From the NCBI GenBank assembly GCA_910588015.1, contig CAJUOK010000016.1, positions 1-34,236 of the forward strand: a stretch of 34,236 nt of DNA, read 5' to 3'. The position numbers and the translations under genes were made by a program. The notes below the pieces were generated by a model. That model saw only the letters and a list, made by a program, of their open reading frames with translations. It made no database searches and was not told the DNA's origin. Source of the stretch: an uncultured Christensenellaceae bacterium (lineage in GTDB: Bacteria > Bacillota > Clostridia > Christensenellales > UBA3700). Below, one piece after another: positions 15,250-22,114 of the stretch (the stretch's first letter is position 1; every line of letters starts with the position of its first letter).

Positions 15250-15978
15250 ATGGAAATTAAGAGGTTTTTTGCAAATCAAGACAGTTTTGACGGCAAATAT
15301 ATTATTATAGACGGCGAAGAATATTTGCATATGAGCAAAGTGCTTAGGCATAAAGTCGGATATAAAATTATCGTCAATCTTGACGACGGCAAGGATTATT
15401 ATTGCTCTATTTGCGAGATGAACAAAGATTTCGCAAAAGCCGAAGTGGGAAAAATTGTAGACAATGAATGCAAATCGTCTGCCAGCGTTACGCTTTTTCA
15501 AGCATTGCCAAAGGGCGATAGATTTGATTTGATAGTGCAAAAGTGCGTGGAACTCGGCGTGGAAAATATTACGCCGTTTTTGTCGAAATATACGAATGAA
15601 AACAAATTCAATTCTCAAAGGGCTAATCGCATTGCGCTCGAAGCGTGCAAGCAGTGCGGCAGAGCAAGATGCGCATATGTCGGCGGATTGACGGATTTTG
15701 ACGGTATGCTCGCTTTATTAAAAGGATACGATACCATAATTTTGCCTTACGAACATTCCAAAGTAGGAAAACTTTCCGACGTAATCGGATTGAGCGCAGG
15801 CAAGAATATAGCAGTTGTTATAGGCAGCGAAGGCGGATTTGCCGAAGAAGAGGTAGAAAGAATCGTCGACGTAGGCGGGCAGGTGATTTCGCTCGGAAAA
15901 CGTATCTTGAGATGCGAAACCGCAGCTGTGGTAACAGCTGCGCTTATTATGTACGAATTGGGTGATTTGCAAGGTTAA
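15250..15978 (+). CDS. rsmE: 16S rRNA (uracil-1498-N3)-methyltransferase
   Basis: A SPOUT-class methyltransferase that makes m3U1498 in 16S rRNA. The N-terminal PUA-like part has EYLHMSKVLRHKVG; the C-terminal knot shows VVIGSEGGFAEEEVE and SLGKRILRCETAAV, which form the SAM pocket. 242 residues is the standard length. It begins one base after the prmA stop with no good ribosome binding site, so it is probably translated by coupling. Order prmA-rsmE-mtaB is common in Firmicutes. Confidence 0.96.
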   Translation: MEIKRFFANQDSFDGKYIIIDGEEYLHMSKVLRHKVGYKIIVNLDDGKDYYCSICEMNKDFAKAEVGKIVDNECKSSASVTLFQALPKGDRFDLIVQKCVELGVENITPFLSKYTNENKFNSQRANRIALEACKQCGRARCAYVGGLTDFDGMLALLKGYDTIILPYEHSKVGKLSDVIGLSAGKNIAVVIGSEGGFAEEEVERIVDVGGQVISLGKRILRCETAAVVTAALIMYELGDLQG

Positions 15979-16003
15979 GCAAAAGCCTAAAGCAAGATGA
16001 ATT

Positions 16004-17263
16004 ATGAAAATATCGGTATACAATTTGGGATGTAAAGTTAATAAATACGAATGCGACAGTTTGCTTAAGACGCTTGAAGAGAGAGGTCACGAAGTGAGCG
16101 AAGATTTGATTTATGCCGACCTTTATATACTCAACACTTGCGCCGTCACCAACGAAGCCGAGAGAAAGTCGCGACAGTGCGTAAGCAGATGTCTCAAGCT
16201 CAATCCCGACGCCAAAATCGTTGTTTGCGGCTGCGCGTCGCAAAACGACCCGCAACAGTTTATCAAAAAGCAAAACGTAGTGTTTGTGTCCGGCAACGCT
16301 GGCAAAGCAAAGCTTGCCGACAGACTGAACGAGACGGGTATACTCGTCGACGACCTTCCGACAGTATACGAAGATGATTTTTCGCCGGAAGTGGTTAGGA
16401 CTAGGGCGTACGTTAAAATACAGGACGGTTGCGACAATTATTGCTCCTACTGTCTCATACCTTACGTCAGAGGCAGAAGCCGTTCGAGGAGCATATCGAG
16501 CGTTGTCGAAGAATGCCTCAATCTGCAAAAAAAATGCAAGGAAATTACAATAACCGGTATAGATATTTCGTCGTACGGTAAAAATATCGGCGCCGATTTG
16601 GCAACGCTTATATATGCTTTAAAGGACATAGATTGCAGAATAAGGCTGGGTTCTTTGGAAGTAAGCGTAATTGACGAAAGGTTGCTTGACGCTTTGTCTG
16701 AAATGAAGAACTTTTGTCCTCAATTTCATTTGTCTTTGCAAAGCGGCGAGGACGGCGTGCTTAAGAAAATGAACAGACATTACACGACGTCGAATTATTT
16801 GGATAAGGTAAAATTGATAAGAAGATATTTTCCCGATTGCGCAATTACTACGGATTTGATATGCGGTTTTCCCACGGAAAGTCAAGAGAGTTTTGATAAG
16901 ACGTTGCAGTTTATACAAGAGGTTGGATTTGCGCAGACTCACGTCTTTGGATATTCGCCGAGAGGCGGTACCGTAGCCGCAAAATACGGTCGGATTGAGC
17001 AAAGCGTAATCAAGGACAGAGTAAACAGAGCTTTGGAGATTGCGGACGCGATGAGACAGAGCTACGTCAAGAGTTTTGTCGGCAAGACTTTGCAGGTATT
17101 GATAGAAGATACGGAAAGAGGCTATATGTGCGGATATTCCAAGCAATATATCAAGTGTTACGTCGCCCAAGCGGAGGCGGGCGAGCTATACGACGTCGTC
17201 GTCGAAAAGGCGGAAGACGGCATAGCTTACTGTAGAATAATAAATATGGACAAAACAGTATAA
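16004..17263 (+). CDS. mtaB: tRNA t6A37 methylthiotransferase
   Basis: A radical-SAM enzyme that adds a methylthio group to t6A at tRNA position 37. Cluster-binding Cys10, Cys46 and Cys75/77 lie in the N-terminal UPF0004 domain (start ISVYNLGCKVNKYECD), and the radical-SAM CxxxCxxC is at Cys143, Cys147 and Cys150 (DGCDNYCSYCLIPY). The central barrel (HLSLQSG, HVFGYSPRGGTVA) and a C-terminal TRAM-like domain follow. The YNLGCKVN start separates MtaB from MiaB and RimO. It is part of the prmA-rsmE-mtaB-hit run. Confidence 0.94.
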   Translation: MKISVYNLGCKVNKYECDSLLKTLEERGHEVSEDLIYADLYILNTCAVTNEAERKSRQCVSRCLKLNPDAKIVVCGCASQNDPQQFIKKQNVVFVSGNAGKAKLADRLNETGILVDDLPTVYEDDFSPEVVRTRAYVKIQDGCDNYCSYCLIPYVRGRSRSRSISSVVEECLNLQKKCKEITITGIDISSYGKNIGADLATLIYALKDIDCRIRLGSLEVSVIDERLLDALSEMKNFCPQFHLSLQSGEDGVLKKMNRHYTTSNYLDKVKLIRRYFPDCAITTDLICGFPTESQESFDKTLQFIQEVGFAQTHVFGYSPRGGTVAAKYGRIEQSVIKDRVNRALEIADAMRQSYVKSFVGKTLQVLIEDTERGYMCGYSKQYIKCYVAQAEAGELYDVVVEKAEDGIAYCRIINMDKTV

Positions 17264-17283
17264 ATTTACTAAAGGAGTTAATT

Positions 17284-17682
17284 ATGGATTGCATTTTTTG
17301 TAAAATTATAAGAGGAGAAATTCCGTCATATAAAATCTATGAGGACGATATGACTTACGCGTTTTTGGACATAGCAAACGACAGTTACGGTCATACGCTC
17401 GTCATTCCCAAAAAGCATTGCGTAAACGTGTTGGATTGCGACAAAAACTATCTTGCCGCAGTGATGAATACCGTTCGGAAAATTTCGCGGCATTACGTCG
17501 AAGACTGCGGATTTGACGGAGTCAACGTACTCAACGCAAGCGGAGAGAGCGCGCAGCAGTCGGTGTTCCATTTGCATTTTCACATCATTCCGAGAAAAAA
17601 AGAAGACGGCATAGATATTTGGCCGCTAAAAGATAAAAAGCAATTAAATCTTGCCGCAATATGCGACGAATTAAAAATTTGA
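17284..17682 (+). CDS. HIT-family nucleotide-binding protein
   Basis: The 132-residue protein has the histidine triad HLHFHIIPR at about residues 98-106 and an N-terminal CIFCKIIRGEIPS with the two Cys that bind zinc in HinT-type members. It probably hydrolyses adenosine phosphoramidates or nucleotidyl-protein adducts in the cytosol. AAAGGAG stands 6 bases before the ATG. It follows mtaB closely and precedes rpsU, the usual Firmicutes arrangement. Confidence 0.93.
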   Translation: MDCIFCKIIRGEIPSYKIYEDDMTYAFLDIANDSYGHTLVIPKKHCVNVLDCDKNYLAAVMNTVRKISRHYVEDCGFDGVNVLNASGESAQQSVFHLHFHIIPRKKEDGIDIWPLKDKKQLNLAAICDELKI

Positions 17683-17711
17683 TAAAATTTGAAATCGTCA
17701 ATTATTTTTTG

Positions 17712-17740
17712 TTGACAAGATTTTTATCTTATGCAATAAT
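17712..17740 (+). promoter_or_regulatory. strong sigma-A promoter of rpsU
   Basis: A perfect TTGACA (17712-17717), a 17-base spacer and AATAAT (17735-17740) preceded by TGC (extended -10). It gives rpsU its own transcript in addition to any read-through from the hit gene. Confidence 0.85.
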
Positions 17741-17780
17741 ATGTGAGTAATTAATCCGCGTAGGGAAAGGAGGCGATATA

Positions 17781-17960
17781 ATGTCAACGGTCAAAGTAGG
17801 AGAAAACGAGTCTTTGGACAGTGCAATCAGAAGATTTAAGCGCAAATGTGCAAGAGACGGCATTATCGGTGACCTCCGTAAAAGAGAGGCTTACGAAAAG
17901 CCGAGCGTAAAGCGCAAGAAAAAGGCGGAAGCTGCGCGTAAGCGTATGTATAAAGCTTAA
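17781..17960 (+). CDS. rpsU: 30S ribosomal protein S21
   Basis: A 59-residue basic protein, too short for many ORF callers. It reads MSTVKVGENESLDSAIRRFK, then a KRKCARDGIIGDLRKREAYEKPS block, ending in an Arg/Lys-rich helix, which is S21 throughout. S21 binds the 3' end of 16S rRNA near the anti-Shine-Dalgarno region. AAAGGAGG with good spacing precedes the ATG. It has its own strong promoter and an intrinsic terminator. Confidence 0.96.
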   Translation: MSTVKVGENESLDSAIRRFKRKCARDGIIGDLRKREAYEKPSVKRKKKAEAARKRMYKA

Positions 17961-17973
17961 TTGAGACAAAATC

Positions 17974-18000
17974 GAGTCGCTTTTTATGCGGCTCTTTTTT
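17974..18000 (+). terminator. intrinsic terminator after rpsU
   Basis: A 7-bp stem GAGTCGC/GCGGCTC (one G-U) with a 7-base loop is followed by six or more T, 13 bases after the rpsU stop. Confidence 0.88.
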
Positions 18001-18050
18001 ATTTTCTTTTCAAACTAATTTGTAACGTCGAATTTATACAAAGGGTAAAT

Positions 18051-18263
18051 ATGATAACTTTAGAAAATATTAACAATAATTTGGCTGAAGCAATCAAGAA
18101 GAGCGGTCTGACGCAAGTGGAGATTGCAGAAAGGGTAGGAGTAAGGCAACAGCAAATTTCGTGCTATATGCGCAGTCAGAAAACTCCCGGTTTGGATACG
18201 TTCGCAAGGATATGCAAGGCGTTGGATTTAGACCCTGCCGATATCCTATGTCTTAACGATTGA
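18051..18263 (+). CDS. small XRE-family helix-turn-helix protein
   Basis: A 70-residue protein consisting of a single Cro/CI-type domain: LTQVEIAERVGVRQQQISCYMRS is the helix-turn-helix, followed by TPGLDTFARICKALDLDPADIL. The frame opens upstream at 17961, but that part runs through the rpsU terminator; AAAGGG lies before the ATG at 18051. It converges on a second XRE gene at 18279-18494. There is no ligand-binding domain, so it is a simple DNA-binding regulator of unknown target. Confidence 0.85.
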   Translation: MITLENINNNLAEAIKKSGLTQVEIAERVGVRQQQISCYMRSQKTPGLDTFARICKALDLDPADILCLND

Positions 18264-18278
18264 TTTTGTTTAAATTTC

Positions 18279-18494
18279 TTAATAGTTTTTTCTTCCTATC
18301 AGCACGTCGATATCTTCATCAAAAAAATCGGCTATTTTGACAAGATTGTCAAGAGTAATTTCACGTTGAAGCAAAAGATAACGGGAAATCGTCTGTTGAG
18401 GAATTCCGACTTTTTTAGAAAATTCGTTGACCGACATATCGCCCAATAATTCTTTGAGATTATTTGCAAAATTAATCATATATTCTTTGCTCAT
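18279..18494 (-). CDS. small XRE-family repressor, likely autoregulated
   Basis: 71 residues with one Cro/CI-type domain (MSVNEFSKKVGIPQQTISRYL, then EITLDNLVKIADFFDEDIDVLIGR). No ribosome binding site precedes the ATG at 18494, and an internal ATG at codon 6 is an alternative. Immediately upstream lie two palindromic operator-like sites (18504-18550), which fits an autoregulatory repressor. It is convergent with the other XRE gene, with 15 bases between stops. It could also govern the membrane HExxH gene at 18774; that is inference. Confidence 0.83.
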   Translation of the reverse strand: MSKEYMINFANNLKELLGDMSVNEFSKKVGIPQQTISRYLLLQREITLDNLVKIADFFDEDIDVLIGRKNY

Positions 18495-18503
18495 ATTTTT
18501 ATT

Positions 18504-18550
18504 TTAAACCAATCGGTGTAAAAATATTGACATTACACCGCTTGGTGTGA
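18504..18550. promoter_or_regulatory. paired operator sites upstream of the XRE repressor
   Basis: Two 18-base near-palindromes, TTAAACCAATCGGTGTAA (18504-18521) and TTACACCGCTTGGTGTGA (18533-18550), share the half-site ACC-N4-GGTGT and are 29 bases apart centre to centre. A plus-strand TTGACA (18527-18532) with TAAACT (18551-18556, spacing 18) has the second site inside its spacer, and a minus-strand TAAAAT (18501-18506) touches the first. Binding would block transcription both ways. About three helical turns apart, they could bind cooperatively. Confidence 0.65.
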
Positions 18551-18598
18551 TAAACTTTAGTTAAATCAACAGACTTATCATACAATACATACCTATAA

Positions 18599-18647
18599 AA
18601 TCGAGAATCGGGATAAAACTAATAAAGTAGAGTTTCGATTCTTGATT
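18599..18647. repeat. inverted repeat in the leader region
   Basis: AATCGAGAATCG (18599-18610) pairs with CGATTCTTGATT (18636-18647), with one G-T pair and a 25-base spacer. No T-run follows. It sits between the operator pair and the promoter at 18694; its role is unknown. Confidence 0.45.
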
Positions 18648-18693
18648 TATTGTCGCAAATAGATATGCGTAAAAAATTTTCGCAGTCAAAGCC

Positions 18694-18722
18694 TTGATAA
18701 ATCATTGCGTATACTATATGAT
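18694..18722 (+). promoter_or_regulatory. sigma-A promoter of the membrane HExxH gene
   Basis: TTGATA (18694-18699), a 17-base spacer and TATGAT (18717-18722), about 50 bases before the ATG at 18774. Confidence 0.6.
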
Positions 18723-18773
18723 TATATTGTAAGCTTGTAAGCTGCTTAAAATTAATAGAGGACAAAAGGCGAT

Positions 18774-19568
18774 ATGTTTTTAGAGATATTAAAAAATTTT
18801 GCATTGCAAAATCTTGCGACGATAGGCGCGATATTGCTGTTTGGTTTTTTGATAGCGCTTTGCAATCGCTGTTTTTACAACAATCTCGGCAGATTCGGCA
18901 GAGGTATTTGTTATATCACAGGCGCTGTCGGCACGCCAGTGCACGAGAGTTCGCACGCGTTGATGTGTCTTTTATTCGGTCACAGAATAGAAGAGATGAG
19001 ACTTTTTCAGATAAACGACGAAGACGGCGTGTTGGGTTACGTGTCTCACACTTATAATAAGCGAAATTTATATCAAAGAATAGGCAACTTTTTCATAGGT
19101 ATTGCGCCGATATTGGTTATTTCGGCGATACTTTTCGGTTTTGCTCATTTATTGATGCCCGAAATGTTGAGCACGTTGGAAGAAAAAGCGGCATTGGACA
19201 GAGCTTTTGTCAGTTTCGGAGGGTTTTTCGAAAATTTGGGCGCGGTGCTAAAGGCGTTTTTTATAGAGGCAAAGACTTGGCAGTGGTGGGTCTTTTTGTT
19301 TATAGGGTCTTTGCTTTGTTTGCATATGACGTTGAGCCGAGCTGATATCAAGAGCGCGTTCAGCGGATTGATATTTATTTTGATACTGTCATTTCTATTT
19401 AATATCATATTGGGTATTATAAAGTTGGAAGTTCTTGACGAATGTACGTATCATATCGTAAGAGCCGGGAGCATAATGGTCAGTATAATGTTGCTTTCGC
19501 TTTTTATATCTTTGATTGCCGTATTTATTTCTTTTATCGTAAGATTGATTTTCAAAAGACGTATTTAA
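18774..19568 (+). CDS. membrane metallopeptidase-like protein with HExxH motif
   Basis: 264 residues with about six hydrophobic segments. HESSH at residues 57-61 is a zinc-protease HExxH motif, preceded by GAVGTPV and followed by ALMCLLFGH; this resembles the M50-like (site-2 protease) arrangement, where the motif sits in or near a membrane helix. I do not see the usual second NxxPxxxLDG motif, so it may be a distant or different family. An LMPE and a YQRIGNFFIGIAPIL segment are also present; the latter resembles the core helix of M50 relatives. AAAGGCG precedes the ATG. The substrate is unknown; a role in signalling proteolysis is a guess. Confidence 0.7.
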   Translation: MFLEILKNFALQNLATIGAILLFGFLIALCNRCFYNNLGRFGRGICYITGAVGTPVHESSHALMCLLFGHRIEEMRLFQINDEDGVLGYVSHTYNKRNLYQRIGNFFIGIAPILVISAILFGFAHLLMPEMLSTLEEKAALDRAFVSFGGFFENLGAVLKAFFIEAKTWQWWVFLFIGSLLCLHMTLSRADIKSAFSGLIFILILSFLFNIILGIIKLEVLDECTYHIVRAGSIMVSIMLLSLFISLIAVFISFIVRLIFKRRI

Positions 19569-19591
19569 TAGTCGGCGCAGGCGCAAAACAG

Positions 19592-19620
19592 TTGAAATTT
19601 TTCCTTATCTGATATATAAT
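19592..19620 (+). promoter_or_regulatory. sigma-A promoter of pcrA
   Basis: TTGAAA (19592-19597), a 17-base spacer and a perfect TATAAT (19615-19620). The -10 box lies inside a long AT-rich inverted repeat. Confidence 0.65.
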
Positions 19621-19649
19621 ATTTTATATATTAAGTAAGGAAAATTTTT
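19595..19649. repeat. long AT-rich inverted repeat, possible terminator overlapping the pcrA promoter
   Basis: Outer arms 19595-19607 and 19636-19649 pair over 12 of 13 bases. Inner arms ATATATAA (19612-19619) and TTATATAT (19624-19631) pair perfectly with a 4-base loop. The right arm ends in a run of T, so in RNA it could terminate the upstream gene; in DNA it covers the pcrA -10 box. Confidence 0.55.
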
Positions 19650-19654
19650 ATTTT

Positions 19655-21904
19655 ATGGATTATAGGTCGTTGTTGAATAGCGCGCAGATTCTGCCGGTCG
19701 AAGACACGCAAGGCGCGGTATTGGTGCTTGCGGGAGCGGGAAGCGGCAAGACGAGGGTCTTGACTTATCGCATTGCGTATCTTATAGAAAAGGAGGGCGT
19801 GGAGCCTCGCAATATCCTTGCAATTACATTTACCAACAAAGCGGCAGGCGAAATGAGGGAGCGTATCACTTCGGTTACGGGACGGGGCGGAATGACAATT
19901 GCCACGTTTCACTCTCTTTGTGCCAAGATATTGCGCAACGATATAGCAAAGCTGGGAGATTACAACTCTAATTTTTCGATATACGACGACGAAGACAGCA
20001 AAAAAGTAATTGCCAGAATACTCAAGGCGATGCAGATAGAGGACAATAAAGAATATAAAAAGACAATAAAATGGCATATCGCAAATGCAAAAAATATGGC
20101 TATGAGCGCAAAAGAATATGCCCCTAGGCTCAAAGACGAACCCGAAGGCGACCTTGTCGCCGCAGTCTATGAGCGATACGAAAAGGAGCTCAAGGAAAAC
20201 AACGCCTTGGATTTCGACGATTTGTTATACAAGACGCTTTTGCTTTTTGCCACTCACAAGGACGTGCTTGAAAAATATCAAAATATGTTCAGATATATTC
20301 ACGTCGACGAATTTCAAGATACCAATAAAATACAGTATACGCTCGTCAGATTGCTTGCCAATAAATACGGCAACATATTTGCCGTGGGTGACGACGACCA
20401 AAGTATTTACGGTTGGCGTTGGGCGGACGTGTCCAATATTCGCAAATTCACGCAGCATTTTTCCGATTGCAGGATATATAAACTCGAGCAGAATTATCGC
20501 TCGACGAAGAATATTCTTGACGTAGCCAATAAAATTATCGCCAACAATAAGTCGCGTATGGACAAGACGTTGTGGACGGATGGAGATAAGGGCGCAAGCG
20601 TAATTTACAAGAGTTGTTACGACGAAAAAAGCGAAGCCGATTATGTTTTGGAACAAATCTCCAATCAAATCGACAGATGCGGTTACGATTATAAAGACTT
20701 TGCTATTTTGGTGCGCGCAAGCGTATTGACACGGTCTTTTGAAGAAAAACTCGCTCTTTACAATTATCCCTACAGGCTTATAGGCGGCAACAAATTCTTC
20801 GAAAGAAAAGAAGTCAAAGACTTTTTGGCTTACCTTAAATTGATAGCCAATCCGTATGACGGCGAGAGTATATTGAGAGTTATCAACGTGCCGAAACGCG
20901 GAATTGGCGAAACTGCAGTTCAAAAGCTTGTCGAGGCGTGCGCTCAAAACAGAGTGTCGCTTATGGAAGGCATATTGAGCATTGATTCGCTGTCGCTGGC
21001 GCCGACTGTTAAGAATAAGATAAAAGTGTTTTCCGACGTCGTTAAAGCGCTCAAAGAAAGGGCGGATATGCCTCTTGCGGAATACATAGATTTTGTCAAT
21101 ACGTACGTTAATTTTGCAAGTCAGTACGACCCAAAAGACGAAGAGGATAAAAATAGATTGGACAACATAGACGAATATATCACGTCCGTCAAGGAATATT
21201 GCAAAGATAACTCTTCTAGCAAGCTCGACGAGTATCTTCAGTCGGTTTCTCTAGTCGCCGACACCGACCAACCTATAGAAAACTGCATTACGCTTGCCAC
21301 TGTGCACGGCGTTAAGGGCTTGGAATACAAGTGCTGTTTTATAGTGGGGCTCGAAGAGGGAATATTCCCGACGTTGAGAGAAGACGACGACCAAGAAGAA
21401 CGCCGTATAATGTACGTCGCAGTGACGAGAGCGCGCGAAAAACTCTATCTCACCAACGCGCAGTCTAGGTTCAGATACGGACACAGAGACTATAATATAA
21501 TTCCTTCGAGATTTTTAAAAGAGGGCGGATTTATAAAAGAACCCGATACGGTAAGGCGAAGCGACGTGGGCAATATACTGCGCGATTTCGGAGGCGGTTT
21601 CGGCGGAGATTATCAATCTGTGCCGCAGAGGTCTCAAGCGGATAGATACGGTAGGTTGCAAGAGATGAAAAAACTTATGAAGAGTTACGCATCCACTCCC
21701 GCTTTTGCCAAGAACAACGCCGCGTCGCAGGCTCCGATGTCAAAGGACACGTCGGTATTTAAGGTGGGAATGGAAGTCGAACATTCGCGTTTTGGCAAAG
21801 GAAAAATCATATCCATCAGCGGTGAAAACGCAAAGATAGAATTTCCGGTGTTGGGAATCAAAACTTTTAATATGAGACTTGCTCCGATAAAACCGGTAGA
21901 ATAG
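19655..21904 (+). CDS. pcrA: UvrD/PcrA-type ATP-dependent DNA helicase
   Basis: A superfamily 1A 3'-5' helicase acting in repair, replication restart and plasmid replication. Walker A GAGSGKT is at residues 27-33 (Lys32), motif Ia is ITFTNKAAGEMRERI, Walker B is HVDEFQDTN, and GDDDQSIYGWRWADVSNI, LEQNYRS, ATVHGVKGLEYK and YVAVTRARE are the later motifs. The last ~45 residues (VGMEVEHSRFGKGKI..) form the C-terminal Tudor-like domain that contacts RNA polymerase in Gram-positive PcrA. At 749 residues it is full length. The ribosome binding site is weak and distant. ligA follows, as in many Firmicutes. Confidence 0.96.
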   Translation: MDYRSLLNSAQILPVEDTQGAVLVLAGAGSGKTRVLTYRIAYLIEKEGVEPRNILAITFTNKAAGEMRERITSVTGRGGMTIATFHSLCAKILRNDIAKLGDYNSNFSIYDDEDSKKVIARILKAMQIEDNKEYKKTIKWHIANAKNMAMSAKEYAPRLKDEPEGDLVAAVYERYEKELKENNALDFDDLLYKTLLLFATHKDVLEKYQNMFRYIHVDEFQDTNKIQYTLVRLLANKYGNIFAVGDDDQSIYGWRWADVSNIRKFTQHFSDCRIYKLEQNYRSTKNILDVANKIIANNKSRMDKTLWTDGDKGASVIYKSCYDEKSEADYVLEQISNQIDRCGYDYKDFAILVRASVLTRSFEEKLALYNYPYRLIGGNKFFERKEVKDFLAYLKLIANPYDGESILRVINVPKRGIGETAVQKLVEACAQNRVSLMEGILSIDSLSLAPTVKNKIKVFSDVVKALKERADMPLAEYIDFVNTYVNFASQYDPKDEEDKNRLDNIDEYITSVKEYCKDNSSSKLDEYLQSVSLVADTDQPIENCITLATVHGVKGLEYKCCFIVGLEEGIFPTLREDDDQEERRIMYVAVTRAREKLYLTNAQSRFRYGHRDYNIIPSRFLKEGGFIKEPDTVRRSDVGNILRDFGGGFGGDYQSVPQRSQADRYGRLQEMKKLMKSYASTPAFAKNNAASQAPMSKDTSVFKVGMEVEHSRFGKGKIISISGENAKIEFPVLGIKTFNMRLAPIKPVE

Positions 21905-21940
21905 TAATTATAAAGTTTTCATCATAAAAAATAGTATTGA

Positions 21941-21965
21941 TTTGGCAAATTATTATTTTGCCAAA
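21941..21965. repeat. inverted repeat between pcrA and ligA
   Basis: TTTGGCAAA (21941-21949) and TTTGCCAAA (21957-21965) form a perfect 9-bp stem with a 7-base loop, about 37 bases after the pcrA stop. No T-run follows on the plus strand, so it is a weak terminator or an operator. Nothing else is evident in the 210-base gap. Confidence 0.45.
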
Positions 21966-22114
21966 ACTGTCATAATATATTTATAAAAGCGAAAATTGCC
22001 GATAATTCATACTGAAAAGGTCGCTCTTTATGCGTAGGAACGCATTGACGGTTTAATGTCCGTTTTAGATAAAGCAAACATTGCAAGAAGAGTATATAGA
22101 GAATAGGAGAAAAT

